A stretch of 64,000 nt of DNA from Mycobacteriaceae bacterium (GTDB lineage Bacteria > Actinomycetota > Actinomycetes > Mycobacteriales > Mycobacteriaceae). The position numbers and the translations under genes were made by a program. Below, piece by piece: positions 34,529 to 43,483 of the stretch. The stretch is from positions 307,892 to 371,891 of the forward strand of contig JAQYQB010000012.1 of NCBI GenBank assembly GCA_028726465.1. Reading direction: 5' to 3'. Below the pieces are notes generated by a model. The model did not search any database, was not told the origin of the DNA, and saw nothing but the letters and a program-made list of their open reading frames with translations. How positions within the stretch are numbered: position 1 is the stretch's first letter; every line of letters begins with the position of its first letter.

Positions 34529-35542
34529 ATGTTCTTAGCACTTCGAGATATCGTTTATGCCCGCGGCCGGTTCGCGCTGATGACCGCCGTCGTCGGGCTC
34601 ATCACCCTATTGCTCGTCATGCTGAGCGGACTCACCGGCGGCCTCAGTAAGCAAAACACCTCCGCCCTGGAGGCGCTCGATCCGGCCGGCGTGGTCTTCA
34701 GCAGCGACGAGCCCTCCTTCAGCGACTCCCAGATCGACCGGGCCTTCGCCGCCGACTACCCCGGCGCCACCGCCCTGGGAGTAAGCCAAACCCGGATCGC
34801 CTCCGGTGACGAGGCCGGCACCGTTGCGGTGATGGGCCTGCCCGAAGGCAGCCTCGTCCCCGGCACCGAGACCCCAGTGAAAACCGGGCAGTTGCAACTG
34901 TCCGAGACGGCCGCGGAAGATATCGCCGCCTCCGCCGGGGAGATGCTCCAGGTAGGCGGGGAGGACGCCCGGGTCGCCGGGACCGTCCCGGACGAGTTCT
35001 ACTCCCACTCCCCCGTCGCCTGGACCACCACGCAGACCTGGCGCGAGGTCGCGCACGCCCCGCAGGACGTCGTTGGCACCGTCCTTTTGACTGAGGACGC
35101 CGACGCGCCGGGCGCGGTCTCCCTGAAGGAGGCACTCGGCGGGCTGGCCAGCTACCAGTCGGAGCGCGGCTCGCTGCTGACCATGCAGGGATTCCTCTAC
35201 GCCATCTCCGCGCTGGTGACCGTCGCCTTCCTGACCGTGTGGACCATCCAGCGCACCCGCGACCTGTCCATCCTGCGCGCACTCGGCGCCGACGGTTCCT
35301 ACCTCCGCCGCGACGCGCTCGGCCAGGCCGCCGTGGTCCTGGGGCTGGGCACCGTCCTCGGCGCCGTCGTGGGCTGGGGCCTGGGCGAAGCCGCCGCCCA
35401 AGCGCTGCCGTTCGAACTGTCCATCAACACCGTGCTGGTGCCCGCCGTGGGCATCTGGCTGCTCGGCCTGGCGGGCGCGGCACTGGCTACCCGCAAGGTC
35501 TCCCGTACCGATCCGATGCTGGCTCTAGGAGGGGCTGCCTAA
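34529..35542 (+). CDS. hrtB: Heme exporter permease HrtB-like (MacB/FtsX family)
   Basis: A 337-residue ABC permease with the FtsX arrangement: one N-terminal helix (about 18-42, LMTAVVGLITLLLVMLSGL), a large outer domain, and three C-terminal helices from about residue 230. The N-terminus MFLALRDIVYARGRFALM matches heme-regulated transporter permeases. HrtBA pumps excess heme out of the membrane. The ATG at 34529 is chosen by homology; AAGG lies very close to it, so the start signal is poor. Divergent from chrSA with a palindromic operator between. The ATPase gene follows after one base. Confidence 0.83.
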   Translation: MFLALRDIVYARGRFALMTAVVGLITLLLVMLSGLTGGLSKQNTSALEALDPAGVVFSSDEPSFSDSQIDRAFAADYPGATALGVSQTRIASGDEAGTVAVMGLPEGSLVPGTETPVKTGQLQLSETAAEDIAASAGEMLQVGGEDARVAGTVPDEFYSHSPVAWTTTQTWREVAHAPQDVVGTVLLTEDADAPGAVSLKEALGGLASYQSERGSLLTMQGFLYAISALVTVAFLTVWTIQRTRDLSILRALGADGSYLRRDALGQAAVVLGLGTVLGAVVGWGLGEAAAQALPFELSINTVLVPAVGIWLLGLAGAALATRKVSRTDPMLALGGAA

Positions 35543-35543
35543 G

Positions 35544-36224
35544 ATGACTTACCCACTTGATCTACTCAATATCACCGTCACCTACCCCGATGGTCCCACC
35601 GTGACCACCGCCCTCGACGCCGCCGACCTGCAGGTTCCGGCCGGCCAGGTCACCGCGCTCGTCGGCGAGTCTGGCTCTGGCAAGTCCACCCTGCTGTCGG
35701 TGGGTGCTGGGCTGGTGGTCCCGGACAGCGGCAGCGTGCGGGTGGCCGGCACCGATCTCACCGATGCCCCGGACAAGCTGCGCTCTCAAACCCGCCGCAA
35801 CCACATCGGCATCATCTTCCAACAGGCCAACCTGATTGCCTCGCTGACCGTGCGCGAGCAGCTCGAGATCGTCGATCACATCAGTGGGCGCAAGCGCCGC
35901 CCGCGCCATGCCGATGAGCTCCTCGAGCAGGTCGGCCTGGGCGGGCTGGGCGGCCGCCGCATGCAGCAGCTGTCCGGCGGCCAGCGCCAGCGCGTCAACA
36001 TCGCCCGCGCCCTGATGGCCGACCCGGAGGTCCTGCTGGCGGATGAGCCCACCAGTGCGCTGGACTCCAAGCTCAGCCAGCAGATCATGGACCTGTTGAT
36101 TCGGCTTACCCGGGAGCGCGATCTCGCCACGGTGGTGGTTACCCACGATCGGGGCCTGGCCGCCGAGTGCGACGCCGTAGTGGAGGTCAATGACGGAAAG
36201 GTTAAGGAGACGATAGTAACCTAG
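35544..36224 (+). CDS. hrtA: Heme exporter ATPase HrtA-like
   Basis: A 226-residue ABC ATPase of the MacB/LolD type. Walker A GESGSGKSTLL, Q-loop IIFQQANLI, signature LSGGQRQRVNIARAL, Walker B VLLADEPTSALDS and H-loop VVTHDRGLAAECD. It pairs with the preceding permease. The assignment as HrtA rather than another LolD-like ATPase depends on the permease and the chrSA-like genes. Confidence 0.85.
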   Translation: MTYPLDLLNITVTYPDGPTVTTALDAADLQVPAGQVTALVGESGSGKSTLLSVGAGLVVPDSGSVRVAGTDLTDAPDKLRSQTRRNHIGIIFQQANLIASLTVREQLEIVDHISGRKRRPRHADELLEQVGLGGLGGRRMQQLSGGQRQRVNIARALMADPEVLLADEPTSALDSKLSQQIMDLLIRLTRERDLATVVVTHDRGLAAECDAVVEVNDGKVKETIVT

Positions 36225-36232
36225 TTCGGGTC

Positions 36233-37021
36233 ATGTTAAAACGCCCGCGTAAAGCACGTGTAGTCCCCACCGCGTATCCCCGGATGCCGCAGTGGGGATA
36301 CGCGCATATCACCATGCTGGCCGTCACGGTCGCCGCGTGCGGAGTCTTCATCGTGGCCGCGCGGCGCGTGCGCGGCACCAGCAAGGAATCCTTCCTGCGG
36401 AAGATGACCGGCTGGGTCATGCTCGTCGCCGGCACCGCCTGGACGATTATCTCCCTGGACCCGAAGCAGTTCGACGTCCGGGAGTCGTTGCCGCTGCACC
36501 TGTGCGACGTCCTGCGGCCGGTGCTGGCCATCGGGCTTATCACGGAAAACGAGCGGGCGCTCAACCTCACGTATTTCTGGGGGATTATCCTCAACCCGCA
36601 GGCGATCATCACCCCGGACGTGATCTACTACTTCGAGCCGAAGTGGCTGCGCTTTGCCACCTACTGGTTCTTCCACATCACCGCGCTGGCCACTCCCCTG
36701 GCGCTCACCTTCGGCCTGGGCTACCGCCCGACCTGGGCCGGGTACCGCTCGGCCGTGGCCACCACCCCGGTGTGGATGGCCACCGCCATGTTGGTCAACC
36801 GTTTTACCGACGGCAATTACGGTTTCTTAAACCACCCGCCGGGCAGCCGCTCCATCATCAACTACCTGGGCCCGTGGCCTTTCTATATCGTCTCCGAGAT
36901 CCTCGCGGTGGGCGCGGCCTGGGCTGCGATGACCGCGCCGTGGCAGCTGCCCTCCCTGCGCCGCCGCACCCGGCAGATCGGCCCGAAGGGCCTGGTCCGC
37001 AAGCTACTGGCGCGCAAGTAG
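36233..37021 (+). CDS. TIGR02206 (YwaF-like) integral membrane protein
   Basis: A 262-residue membrane protein with about six or seven helices. Diagnostic parts are SLPLHLCDVLRPVLAIGL, FWGIILNPQAIITPD and NRFTDGNYGFLNHPPG, which match the TIGR02206/YwaF family. Its function is unknown. A possible -10 box (TAACCT at 36217) lies ten bases before the ATG and there is no clear ribosome binding site, so the transcript may be leaderless. It overlaps the convergent nnr gene by 18 bases. Confidence 0.82.
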   Translation: MLKRPRKARVVPTAYPRMPQWGYAHITMLAVTVAACGVFIVAARRVRGTSKESFLRKMTGWVMLVAGTAWTIISLDPKQFDVRESLPLHLCDVLRPVLAIGLITENERALNLTYFWGIILNPQAIITPDVIYYFEPKWLRFATYWFFHITALATPLALTFGLGYRPTWAGYRSAVATTPVWMATAMLVNRFTDGNYGFLNHPPGSRSIINYLGPWPFYIVSEILAVGAAWAAMTAPWQLPSLRRRTRQIGPKGLVRKLLARK

Positions 37022-38488
37022 CCGTGCGATAGCCGCGGGGATGGCGGCGGCTATCTGGCTGGCAGTGGCTACCGATACCCCGTACTCCGTCGTCGCCGCG
37101 ATCTCCGCGGCGTGGATGTGGATGGTCACCGCGTGGACGATGGCGTCCATGGTCATGCCCTCCAGCGCTACTTGCGCGCCGAGGAGCCCGCTGAGTACGT
37201 CGCCGGAGCCGGCTGTGGCGGCCAGCGAATGGCCCGCGTTGATGCCGACCGGGGTGGTGCCGGCCCATTCCGGGCCCACGACGGTGGTGATCCGGCCCTT
37301 GTGCAGCACCCAGCACATCAGGTTTGCGGCTAGGTCTTCTTGCGCCTCCAGGCGCCCGGCGGGCTTTTCGCCCTGCACGCAGCCGGCGTAGAGGGCGTCG
37401 AATTCCGCGGCGTGCGGGGTCAGCAGGACCGCCGGGTGCGCGCGGACCAGGTTCTGGAGGCGCGGGCTGTCGGCCAGCTGGCGCAGGCCGTCGGCGTCGA
37501 TGACCACCGCGCACTCCGGGCGCTGTAGTACGGCCTCCAGCTCCGCGGCGGCGGCCTCTGCCCTACCGGGGCCGACCACCCAGCTATCGACGCGGGCGTC
37601 TGTCCCGGTGGCCGAGACTATCTCCGGGAAGCGCTGCGTGGCGCCGGGGTTGTTGAGGACCTGGACCATGGAAGGCGTCGTGCGCAGGGCGCCGGCGGCG
37701 GCGAGCACCCCGGCGCCCGGGTAGCGCTGGCTGCCGGCGCAGATGCCGGTCACCCCGCCGCTGTATTTGTGGGAGTGGATCCCGGGGCGGGGATCCGGGA
37801 TGGGGCCAGTGGTTTCCGCAGGACGCAGAAATGGCGAGTCCCAAACATAGCAGCTGCCCACGGTGGGTTCGGCCGCCAAATAGGCGTCCGGGATGTGCCG
37901 GGCGAGCGCCTCGGCGAAGTTGGGCACGTCTCCCACGATGACCTCGCCGCACTCGGCTGCCACGGCCTGGCCCAGCCGCCCGCCGCCGAAGGTGACGGTG
38001 ACGTCGGCGGTGACCGCGTTGTCCGCGGCCACTCCCGAGTCGGCGTCCACCCCGGTGGGCATGTCGACGGCCAAGACCTGGGCGCCGGCCAGCAGGCCGT
38101 GGACGTCCGGGTCCAGGCCGCGGGCCGAGCCCAGCCCGGCGACCGCGTCGATGACCAGGTCGAACTGTCCCGCCTCCGGGGCCTTGTCGGTGATGGTGAC
38201 GCCGGCCTGCTCCGCGGCGGCCCGGGCCCGCGGCTGGGCGGAACCGGTAACCAGCAGCGCCTCGACCGAGCGGCCGAGCTGCGCCAACAGCGCGCCGGCG
38301 TAGAGGCCGTCGCCACCGTTTCCCCCGGAGCCGGCCAGCACCAGGATGCGCCCGGAGCCCGACATCGCCGCCGCGGTGCGGGCGACGGCCTGGGCGGCGG
38401 CGCGCATGACGTGATCCGGCTCGGGCTCGGCGGCGAGCAGCTCCTTTTCGGCGGCGCGGACAGCGGCAGTGCTATAGGTGGCTAACAT
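37004..38488 (-). CDS. nnr: Bifunctional NAD(P)H-hydrate repair enzyme Nnr
   Basis: A 494-residue fusion of NAD(P)HX epimerase (N-terminal YjeF_N domain, residues 1-215, with AGSGGNGGDGLYAGALL) and the ADP/ATP-dependent NAD(P)HX dehydratase (C-terminal ribokinase-like domain, about 225-490, with INAGHSLAATAGSGDVLSG). It repairs hydrated NADH and NADPH in the cytosol. The ATG at 38488 gives a normal YjeF_N N-terminus. Followed upstream at ten bases by the end of the nei gene, so both are in one transcript. Confidence 0.93.
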   Translation of the reverse strand: MLATYSTAAVRAAEKELLAAEPEPDHVMRAAAQAVARTAAAMSGSGRILVLAGSGGNGGDGLYAGALLAQLGRSVEALLVTGSAQPRARAAAEQAGVTITDKAPEAGQFDLVIDAVAGLGSARGLDPDVHGLLAGAQVLAVDMPTGVDADSGVAADNAVTADVTVTFGGGRLGQAVAAECGEVIVGDVPNFAEALARHIPDAYLAAEPTVGSCYVWDSPFLRPAETTGPIPDPRPGIHSHKYSGGVTGICAGSQRYPGAGVLAAAGALRTTPSMVQVLNNPGATQRFPEIVSATGTDARVDSWVVGPGRAEAAAAELEAVLQRPECAVVIDADGLRQLADSPRLQNLVRAHPAVLLTPHAAEFDALYAGCVQGEKPAGRLEAQEDLAANLMCWVLHKGRITTVVGPEWAGTTPVGINAGHSLAATAGSGDVLSGLLGAQVALEGMTMDAIVHAVTIHIHAAEIAATTEYGVSVATASQIAAAIPAAIARLLARQ

Positions 38489-38497
38489 GCCTCCAGC

Positions 38498-39310
38498 CTA
38501 GGCCGGCTGGCAGGTCGGGCACCAGAAAAGATTGCGGGATTCGAGCGCGCGCTCGGCAATCGGGGTGCCGCACACGTAGCAGCCCAGGCCGGCCCGGCGG
38601 TAGACGTAAACCTCTCCCCCGTGATCGTCCTTGCGCGGATCGCGTCCCATCGCCTCTGGGGTGTGCTCGTCGCGGACGGTGTCGATCCGTCCGCGCTCTA
38701 CGCCCACCTGCATGAGGAAGACCAGGTCCGCCCAGAGGGCATCGAAAGCCGCGCGGTCCAGTTCCTTGCCGGGCAGGAACGGGCTAATGCCCTGCCGGAA
38801 AAGGGCCTCCGCGCGGTAGATGTTGCCCACCCCGGCGAACAGGTGCTGATCCATCAACAGGGAGGCGATGCTGCGCCGGGAGCGGTGCACCTTCTCCCAT
38901 ACCACCTCGGGATTCGCGTCCGCGCGCAGGGGGTCCTGGCCCACCTTGGTCAGGCGGGCGGCATAGTCCTCCTCGGTGATCAGCCGGCAGAACTGCGGGC
39001 CGCGGAGGTTGGCCGCCAGCTCGTCGGTGGTGATCCGGAGCCGGATCTGGCCCCAGACGTCTTCTGCCGGCTCGAAGCGCAGCGAGCCGATGAGTCCCAG
39101 GTGGATGTAGACGATGTGCTCCGGCTGGGGTGCGTCGAAGTGTACGAAGAGGTGCTTGCCGAAGGTCTCGGCCCGGTCGATCTCGCACCCGTCCAACTGC
39201 GCGGCCTCGGCGGCGAAGCGGCCCTGCGGGCTGGTGACCTGCAACGCGCGGTGCCGGAAATCGTGGTTGAGGCGGTTGGCTAGACGGTGAATAACATGAC
39301 CTTCGGGCAT
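38498..39310 (-). CDS. nei: Fpg/Nei-family DNA glycosylase (endonuclease VIII type)
   Basis: A 270-residue base-excision repair enzyme. The start at 39310 exposes the catalytic N-terminal Pro (MPEGHVIHRLANRL), the residue that attacks the damaged nucleoside; MPEGH rather than MPELPE marks the Nei branch of actinobacteria. Helix-two-turn-helix part GVGNIYRAEALFRQGI, and a C-terminal zinc finger CYVC ... CPTC. It removes oxidised pyrimidines and cuts the strand. An upstream extension of the frame is not credible because it would bury the Pro. Confidence 0.92.
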   Translation of the reverse strand: MPEGHVIHRLANRLNHDFRHRALQVTSPQGRFAAEAAQLDGCEIDRAETFGKHLFVHFDAPQPEHIVYIHLGLIGSLRFEPAEDVWGQIRLRITTDELAANLRGPQFCRLITEEDYAARLTKVGQDPLRADANPEVVWEKVHRSRRSIASLLMDQHLFAGVGNIYRAEALFRQGISPFLPGKELDRAAFDALWADLVFLMQVGVERGRIDTVRDEHTPEAMGRDPRKDDHGGEVYVYRRAGLGCYVCGTPIAERALESRNLFWCPTCQPA

Positions 39311-39887
39311 ACTGATCCAGTCTAGTCGGCGGCGCGCGCGTGGCCCTCGGCGGCAGTGAGTGACGGAAATCATAATACCTATGACATCTTAGGAACCTGT
39401 GTATTGCGGTTGCCGTCTTCCCTGCGCACAGCGTTAACATCAGGAAACTCCAAGGTAGACGAGGCAATTGTGGACGAGACAACGATTAAGCAGATTCATA
39501 ACTTTGGTGCTATCTGCGGTAGGGTGACCACCACTCGACGCCGTCCGAGAGGGTTGACGTCGGGTACGGGCGTGACGGTTGTTGGGTAAGAGCGGCAACC
39601 GTCGGAAACGCCTATTCCTGGAGAGAGGCGAACGGCGCCGCTAACCCATATTCCTTTCCGTGGGTGGCGGCGCCGTTTGACATATCCCGGCCTCCCCCGC
39701 GCTTATCTCTTCTCGGGGCCCAGATCACTGCCAACGTAGAGGAAATGACAAATTTTTCGGGCCTCGTTATAGGCTGACTAGGATTTCTATGACTTTTAGG
39801 TCGGGGTTGCGTAGACTGTAGCGGCGTACATAAATCGATAAGACGGCAGTAACGCCGCCCATGCTGATGGAGCAAGAAGGGCCATTT
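39311..39887. other. 577-bp non-coding region between nei and the DUF1846 gene
   Basis: This gap must carry the promoters of the divergent nei/nnr and DUF1846 genes. I find no supported gene. It holds a series of inverted repeats between 39490 and 39677 (listed separately) and an AT-rich stretch at about 39735-39850 near the DUF1846 start. The short open frame on the plus strand at 39356-39589 has no homology or start signal and was not accepted. Confidence 0.6.
39490..39680 (+). ncRNA. Candidate structured RNA, series of stem-loops
   Basis: Successive stems are GCAGAT/ATCTGC (39490-39517), GACGGTTG/CAACCGTC (39574-39603) and a strong AACGGCGCCG/CGGCGCCGTT (39631-39677) followed by TTTGAC. 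The last could act as a terminator. The strand is a guess. The region matches no RNA class I know; a long 5' leader of the DUF1846 gene or an independent small RNA are both possible. Confidence 0.35.
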
Positions 39888-41384
39888 ATGACGCACGCAC
39901 TTGGATTTGACCGCGAAAAATACATCCAACTCCAGTCCGAACACATCAGCGCCCGGCGGCGTGACATCGGGGGAAAGCTTTACCTGGAGATGGGCGGCAA
40001 GCTTTTTGATGACATGCACGCCTCCCGCGTGCTGCCCGGATTCACCCCGGACAACAAGATTGCCATGCTGGAGCATATCCGGGACGAGGTGGAGATCCTC
40101 GTCTGCATCAACGCCAAGGACATCGCCCGACAGAAGGTGCGCGCGGATCTGGGCATCCTCTACGAAGACGACCTGCTGCGCCTGGTCGACGTCTTCCGCG
40201 AACGCGGCTTCCTGGTTAACAACGTGGTCATGACCCAGCTGGAGGACGGCAACGGCCCGGCTGAAGCCTTCATCGACAAGCTGGAGCGCCTGGGTCTCAA
40301 GGTCGCCCGGCACCGCATTATCCCTGGCTACCCGACCGACACGGATCTGATCGTCTCCGAGGAGGGGCTCGGCCGCAACGAATTCGCCGAGACCACCCGG
40401 GACCTCGTCGTGGTTACCGCGCCGGGGCCGGGCTCCGGCAAGCTGGCCACTGCGCTGAGCCAGATTTACCACGAGCACCAGCGCGGCGTGCAGGCCGGTT
40501 ACGCCAAGTTCGAGACCTTCCCCATCTGGAACCTGCCCCTCGAGCACCCGGTCAACCTGGCCTACGAGGCCGCGACCGTGGACCTGAACGACTCGAATAT
40601 CATCGACCACTTCCACCTGTCGGCCTACGGGGAATCCACGGTGAATTACAACCGCGACGTGGAGGCCTTCCCGCTGCTCAAGTCGCTGCTGGAGCGCCTG
40701 ACCGGCCAGACCCCCTACCAGTCCCCCACGGATATGGGTGTCAACATGGCCGGCCTGTGCATTACTGACGACGCCGTCTGCCGCGCCGCCTCCCAGCAGG
40801 AGATCATCCGCCGCTACTTCAAGGCGCTAGTCGAAGAAGCCCGCGAGGGCCTGGATTCCACCCAGTCCGACCGCGCCGCGGTCATCATGGCCAAGGCCGG
40901 CATCCGCGCTGAGGATCGCCCGGTCGTCGAGCCGGCGCGCCAGCGCGCCCAGGAGACCGGGGATCCGGCCTCCGCACTGGAGCTGGCCGACGGCACTATC
41001 ATCACCGGCCGTACCTCCGCGCTGCTGGGTTGCTCGGCGGCCATGCTGCTCAACGCACTCAAGCACCTGGCCGGCATCGACGACGAGATCCACCTGCTCT
41101 CCCCCGAGGCCATCGAGCCGATCCAAACGCTCAAGACCAAGCACCTGGGCTCCCGCAACCCGCGCCTGCACACCGACGAGGTGCTCATCGCCCTGTCGAC
41201 GTCCGCGGCGAAGGACGAGAACGCCCGCCGCGCCCTCGAGCACATCAAGGAATTGACCGGCTGCGACGTCCACACCACCACCATCCTGGGCTCGGTAGAC
41301 GAGGGGATTTTCCGTAACCTGGGCGTGCTGGTGACCTCGGACCCGGTCTTTGCCCGCAAGAAGGGCTTGTACCACAAGCGCTAA
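39888..41384 (+). CDS. DUF1846 family protein
   Basis: A 498-residue cytosolic protein spanning the whole DUF1846 family: N-terminal [35 protein letters not shown], central [22 protein letters not shown], which looks like a nucleotide-binding loop, and [21 protein letters not shown]. The biochemical role is not established. I start at ATG 39888 because AAGAAGGG lies about ten bases upstream; an earlier ATG at 39861 would overlap it. The gene stands alone. Confidence 0.88.
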   Translation: MTHALGFDREKYIQLQSEHISARRRDIGGKLYLEMGGKLFDDMHASRVLPGFTPDNKIAMLEHIRDEVEILVCINAKDIARQKVRADLGILYEDDLLRLVDVFRERGFLVNNVVMTQLEDGNGPAEAFIDKLERLGLKVARHRIIPGYPTDTDLIVSEEGLGRNEFAETTRDLVVVTAPGPGSGKLATALSQIYHEHQRGVQAGYAKFETFPIWNLPLEHPVNLAYEAATVDLNDSNIIDHFHLSAYGESTVNYNRDVEAFPLLKSLLERLTGQTPYQSPTDMGVNMAGLCITDDAVCRAASQQEIIRRYFKALVEEAREGLDSTQSDRAAVIMAKAGIRAEDRPVVEPARQRAQETGDPASALELADGTIITGRTSALLGCSAAMLLNALKHLAGIDDEIHLLSPEAIEPIQTLKTKHLGSRNPRLHTDEVLIALSTSAAKDENARRALEHIKELTGCDVHTTTILGSVDEGIFRNLGVLVTSDPVFARKKGLYHKR

Positions 41385-41423
41385 ACCGCAGGTCAACAAT
41401 TCGGAATTTGCCGGTGCCCCGCC

Positions 41424-41429
41424 TAAGAT
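41424..41429 (+). promoter_or_regulatory. Putative -10 box of a leaderless trhO transcript
   Basis: TAAGAT lies eight bases before the GTG start of trhO and there is no Shine-Dalgarno sequence, which fits a leaderless mRNA. A good -35 box is not evident. Confidence 0.4.
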
Positions 41430-41437
41430 TTTAAGGC

Positions 41438-42376
41438 GTGAGCATCGGCAAAATTCTCCTGTACTACTGCTTTACCCCGCTCAAGGACCCGCAGGCCATC
41501 ATGCTGTGGCAGCGGGACCTGTGTGAATCTTTGGGGCTCAAGGGCCGGATCCTGGTCTCCGAGCACGGGATCAACGGCACCGTGGGCGGGGACATGGACG
41601 CCTGTAAGCGCTACGTGCGCAAGACCCGCGACTACCCCGGCTTCAAGAAGATGGCCTTCAAGTGGTCGGAGGGCTCCGCGGACGACTTCCCGCGGTTGTC
41701 GGTGAAGGTACGCGACGAGATCGTGGCCTTCGGCGCGCCCCAGGAACTGCAGGTCGACGAGGACGGCGTCGTCGGCGGCGGCGTCCACCTGCGCCCCGAG
41801 CAGGTCAACGAGCTGGTCGCCGAGCGCGGCGACGACGTCGTCTTCTTCGACGGCCGCAACGCCATGGAGGCCGAGATCGGCAAGTTCAAGGGCGCAGTCG
41901 TGCCGGATGTAAATACCACGCACGACTTCATCAAGGAGCTGGAGTCCGGCAAATACGACTGGATGAAGGACCGGCCCGTCGTGTCCTACTGCACCGGCGG
42001 GATTCGCTGCGAGGTCCTCTCCGCCCTGATGAAAAACCGCGGTTTCAACGAGGTCTACCAAATCGACGGCGGGATCGTGCGCTACGGGGAGAAATACGGA
42101 AACGACGGGCTGTGGGAAGGCTCGATGTACGTCTTCGACAAGCGCATGCACCACGAATTCGGCATCGGCACCGAGGACCCCGGCTTCATCCAGCTGGGCC
42201 ACTGCGTGCACTGCGGCGCCGGGACGAACACCTTCCATAACTGCATCAATGAGGATACCTGCCGGCGTCAGGTCCTCATCTGCGACGACTGCGCCCAGCA
42301 CACCGAGACCCAGCACTGCGGCCGGCCCGACTGCGCGGCGGTAGCCGCCGAGGCCGCCGGGAAAAAGGGCAACTAG
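41438..42376 (+). CDS. trhO: tRNA uridine(34) hydroxylase, rhodanese type
   Basis: A 312-residue protein of the TrhO/YceA family. The N-terminal acylphosphatase-like domain contains [16 protein letters not shown] and [11 protein letters not shown]; the rhodanese domain has the active-site Cys185 in [17 protein letters not shown]. The C-terminus has two Cys/His clusters ([34 protein letters not shown]). TrhO adds a 5-hydroxyl to U34 of certain tRNAs using O2. The start is GTG. Convergent with rplI across a 603-bp region with DnaA boxes. Confidence 0.9.
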   Translation: MSIGKILLYYCFTPLKDPQAIMLWQRDLCESLGLKGRILVSEHGINGTVGGDMDACKRYVRKTRDYPGFKKMAFKWSEGSADDFPRLSVKVRDEIVAFGAPQELQVDEDGVVGGGVHLRPEQVNELVAERGDDVVFFDGRNAMEAEIGKFKGAVVPDVNTTHDFIKELESGKYDWMKDRPVVSYCTGGIRCEVLSALMKNRGFNEVYQIDGGIVRYGEKYGNDGLWEGSMYVFDKRMHHEFGIGTEDPGFIQLGHCVHCGAGTNTFHNCINEDTCRRQVLICDDCAQHTETQHCGRPDCAAVAAEAAGKKGN

Positions 42377-42487
42377 GGCGAATACCCCGGGGCATGGTTC
42401 GGGGGAGGGCGAGGCAAATCCAGTCGGGGAGAGGTGCCCGCTTTTACCCCCGCTGCGTTGGGCTCGGGGGTACAAATCGCCGCCCCT

Positions 42488-42783
42488 GGTGGATAAGGCC
42501 GGGGGAGTTATCCACAGGTAGCTGTAGAATTCCCTCTCACCTTTGCTTTCGTCGTCGAAGTATCCACCGGGCGCTGTGGATAACTCTCTAATTTTCTGAC
42601 CAGCGGTTTTAATAATTGCAGGTCAGACGGTTTTTAAAGGTGTGAATACTTTAAAGAAAAACGTGAATAACTTTCCTACCTGCGGCGACGGGGCGTCACT
42701 TTGAACCTGTATATTTTTCGTAACAGTCGTCCCCGGGTAGAAGTTATCCACAGCTGGAGCCGAGTTATCCACAGTTACTCACA
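42488..42783. other. DnaA-box cluster with AT-rich core
   Basis: Four perfect TTATCCACA boxes: 42508-42516 (+), 42575-42583 (-), 42744-42752 (+) and 42765-42773 (+); the last two are in the same direction, exactly 21 bp (two helical turns) apart. Near matches occur at 42488-42496 (-, one mismatch), 42641-42649, 42662-42670 and 42775-42783 (two mismatches each). The boxes flank an AT-rich segment. Origin, DnaA titration site or DnaA reactivation site are the possibilities. Confidence 0.75.
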
Positions 42784-42875
42784 GGCCCGTAGTCCGCGTT
42801 CGGGTTCGCGGTCCGACCAGGCGCCAGATCGCGGGGATCTGCGCGATAGGTGCCGGGGATGACCGTGTGGGCATG

Positions 42876-42931
42876 CAAAAAGGCCCCGGGGCGAAATCCC
42901 ACCTCACATAGGATTTCGGCCCCAGGGCCTT
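42876..42931 (-). terminator. Strong terminator of the rpsF-ssb-rplI operon
   Basis: GGATTTCGGCCCC at the right arm (42911-42923) and its complement at the left arm, continued by AGGGCCTT/AAGGCCC, form a stem of about 19 bp with one mismatch and one bulge and an 11-base loop. On the minus strand it is followed by five T. It ends the ribosomal operon 50 bp after rplI. Confidence 0.88.
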
Positions 42932-42979
42932 CAAGCTGCTGTTGTCTTTGGGTCTATGGTTTGACCGTCGAGCGCCTAA

Positions 42980-43432
42980 TTAGGCAGCTACGACCGAGAA
43001 GTTCACCTTGCCGAGAACGTCAGCGTGCAGCTGGAGCTCGACCTGGTAGTTGCCGGTCTTCTTGACCAGGCCCTTGGGCATCTTGACGATGCGCTTGTCC
43101 AGGTTCGGGCCGCCAGCCTTCTTCACGGCGTTGACGATGTCCTCAGCGTTCACGGAGCCGAAGAGCTTGCCCTTCTCGGAGGTCTTAACCTCGACCGTGA
43201 CGTCGTTGAGCTGCTCAAGCTGATCGCGGACCTCGCGAGCGTGGTCCAGGTCGCGGATTGCGCGAGCTTCCTGGGCACGCTTGATGCCCTCGATCTGCTT
43301 TTCTGCGCCGCGGGTGGCAACGATGGCCAGGCCGCGCGGCAGCAGGTAGTTACGTCCGTAGCCGTTCTTAACCTCAACAATTTCGCCGGGGGCGCCGAGG
43401 TTCTCAACGGCAGCGGTGAGGATCAGCTTCAT
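42980..43432 (-). CDS. rplI: 50S ribosomal protein L9
   Basis: A 150-residue ribosomal protein. The N-terminal RNA-binding domain starts [36 protein letters not shown], here named only by its L9 signature GxxGxxVxVKxGYxRNxLxPxxxA, followed by the long central helix (about 42-75) and the C-terminal domain to residue 150. Last gene of the rpsF-ssb-rplI group and followed by a strong terminator. Unlike in mycobacteria and E. coli, no rpsR gene lies between ssb and rplI. Confidence 0.97.
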   Translation of the reverse strand: MKLILTAAVENLGAPGEIVEVKNGYGRNYLLPRGLAIVATRGAEKQIEGIKRAQEARAIRDLDHAREVRDQLEQLNDVTVEVKTSEKGKLFGSVNAEDIVNAVKKAGGPNLDKRIVKMPKGLVKKTGNYQVELQLHADVLGKVNFSVVAA

Positions 43433-43483
43433 GATCCCTGCCTTTCAATTGAGTCGTTTATTCGATGATTACTGCGCACTTAG

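Larger units (their letters stand above)
42377..42979. other. 603-bp intergenic region between convergent genes, origin-like
   Basis: The gap lies between the 3' ends of trhO and rplI, so it should not need promoters. It contains the DnaA-box cluster (42488-42783), an AT-rich core at about 42584-42720 with a CTGACC/GGTCAG inverted repeat (42596-42626), and the rplI terminator at its right end. I see no gene. Confidence 0.7.

Noticed and set aside
39356-39589. 77-codon plus-strand open frame in the nei-DUF1846 gap
   Set aside because: No ribosome binding site, mixed composition and no recognisable motif; it overlaps the hairpin region.
39490-39680. RNase P RNA, 6C RNA or guanidine riboswitch
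   Set aside because: The conserved GGAAAGTCC-type core of RNase P RNA, the C-rich loops of 6C and the conserved blocks of the guanidine-I riboswitch are not present in order.
42394-42591. 65-codon plus-strand frame after trhO
   Set aside because: It overlaps DnaA boxes, is Arg-rich and has no start signal.
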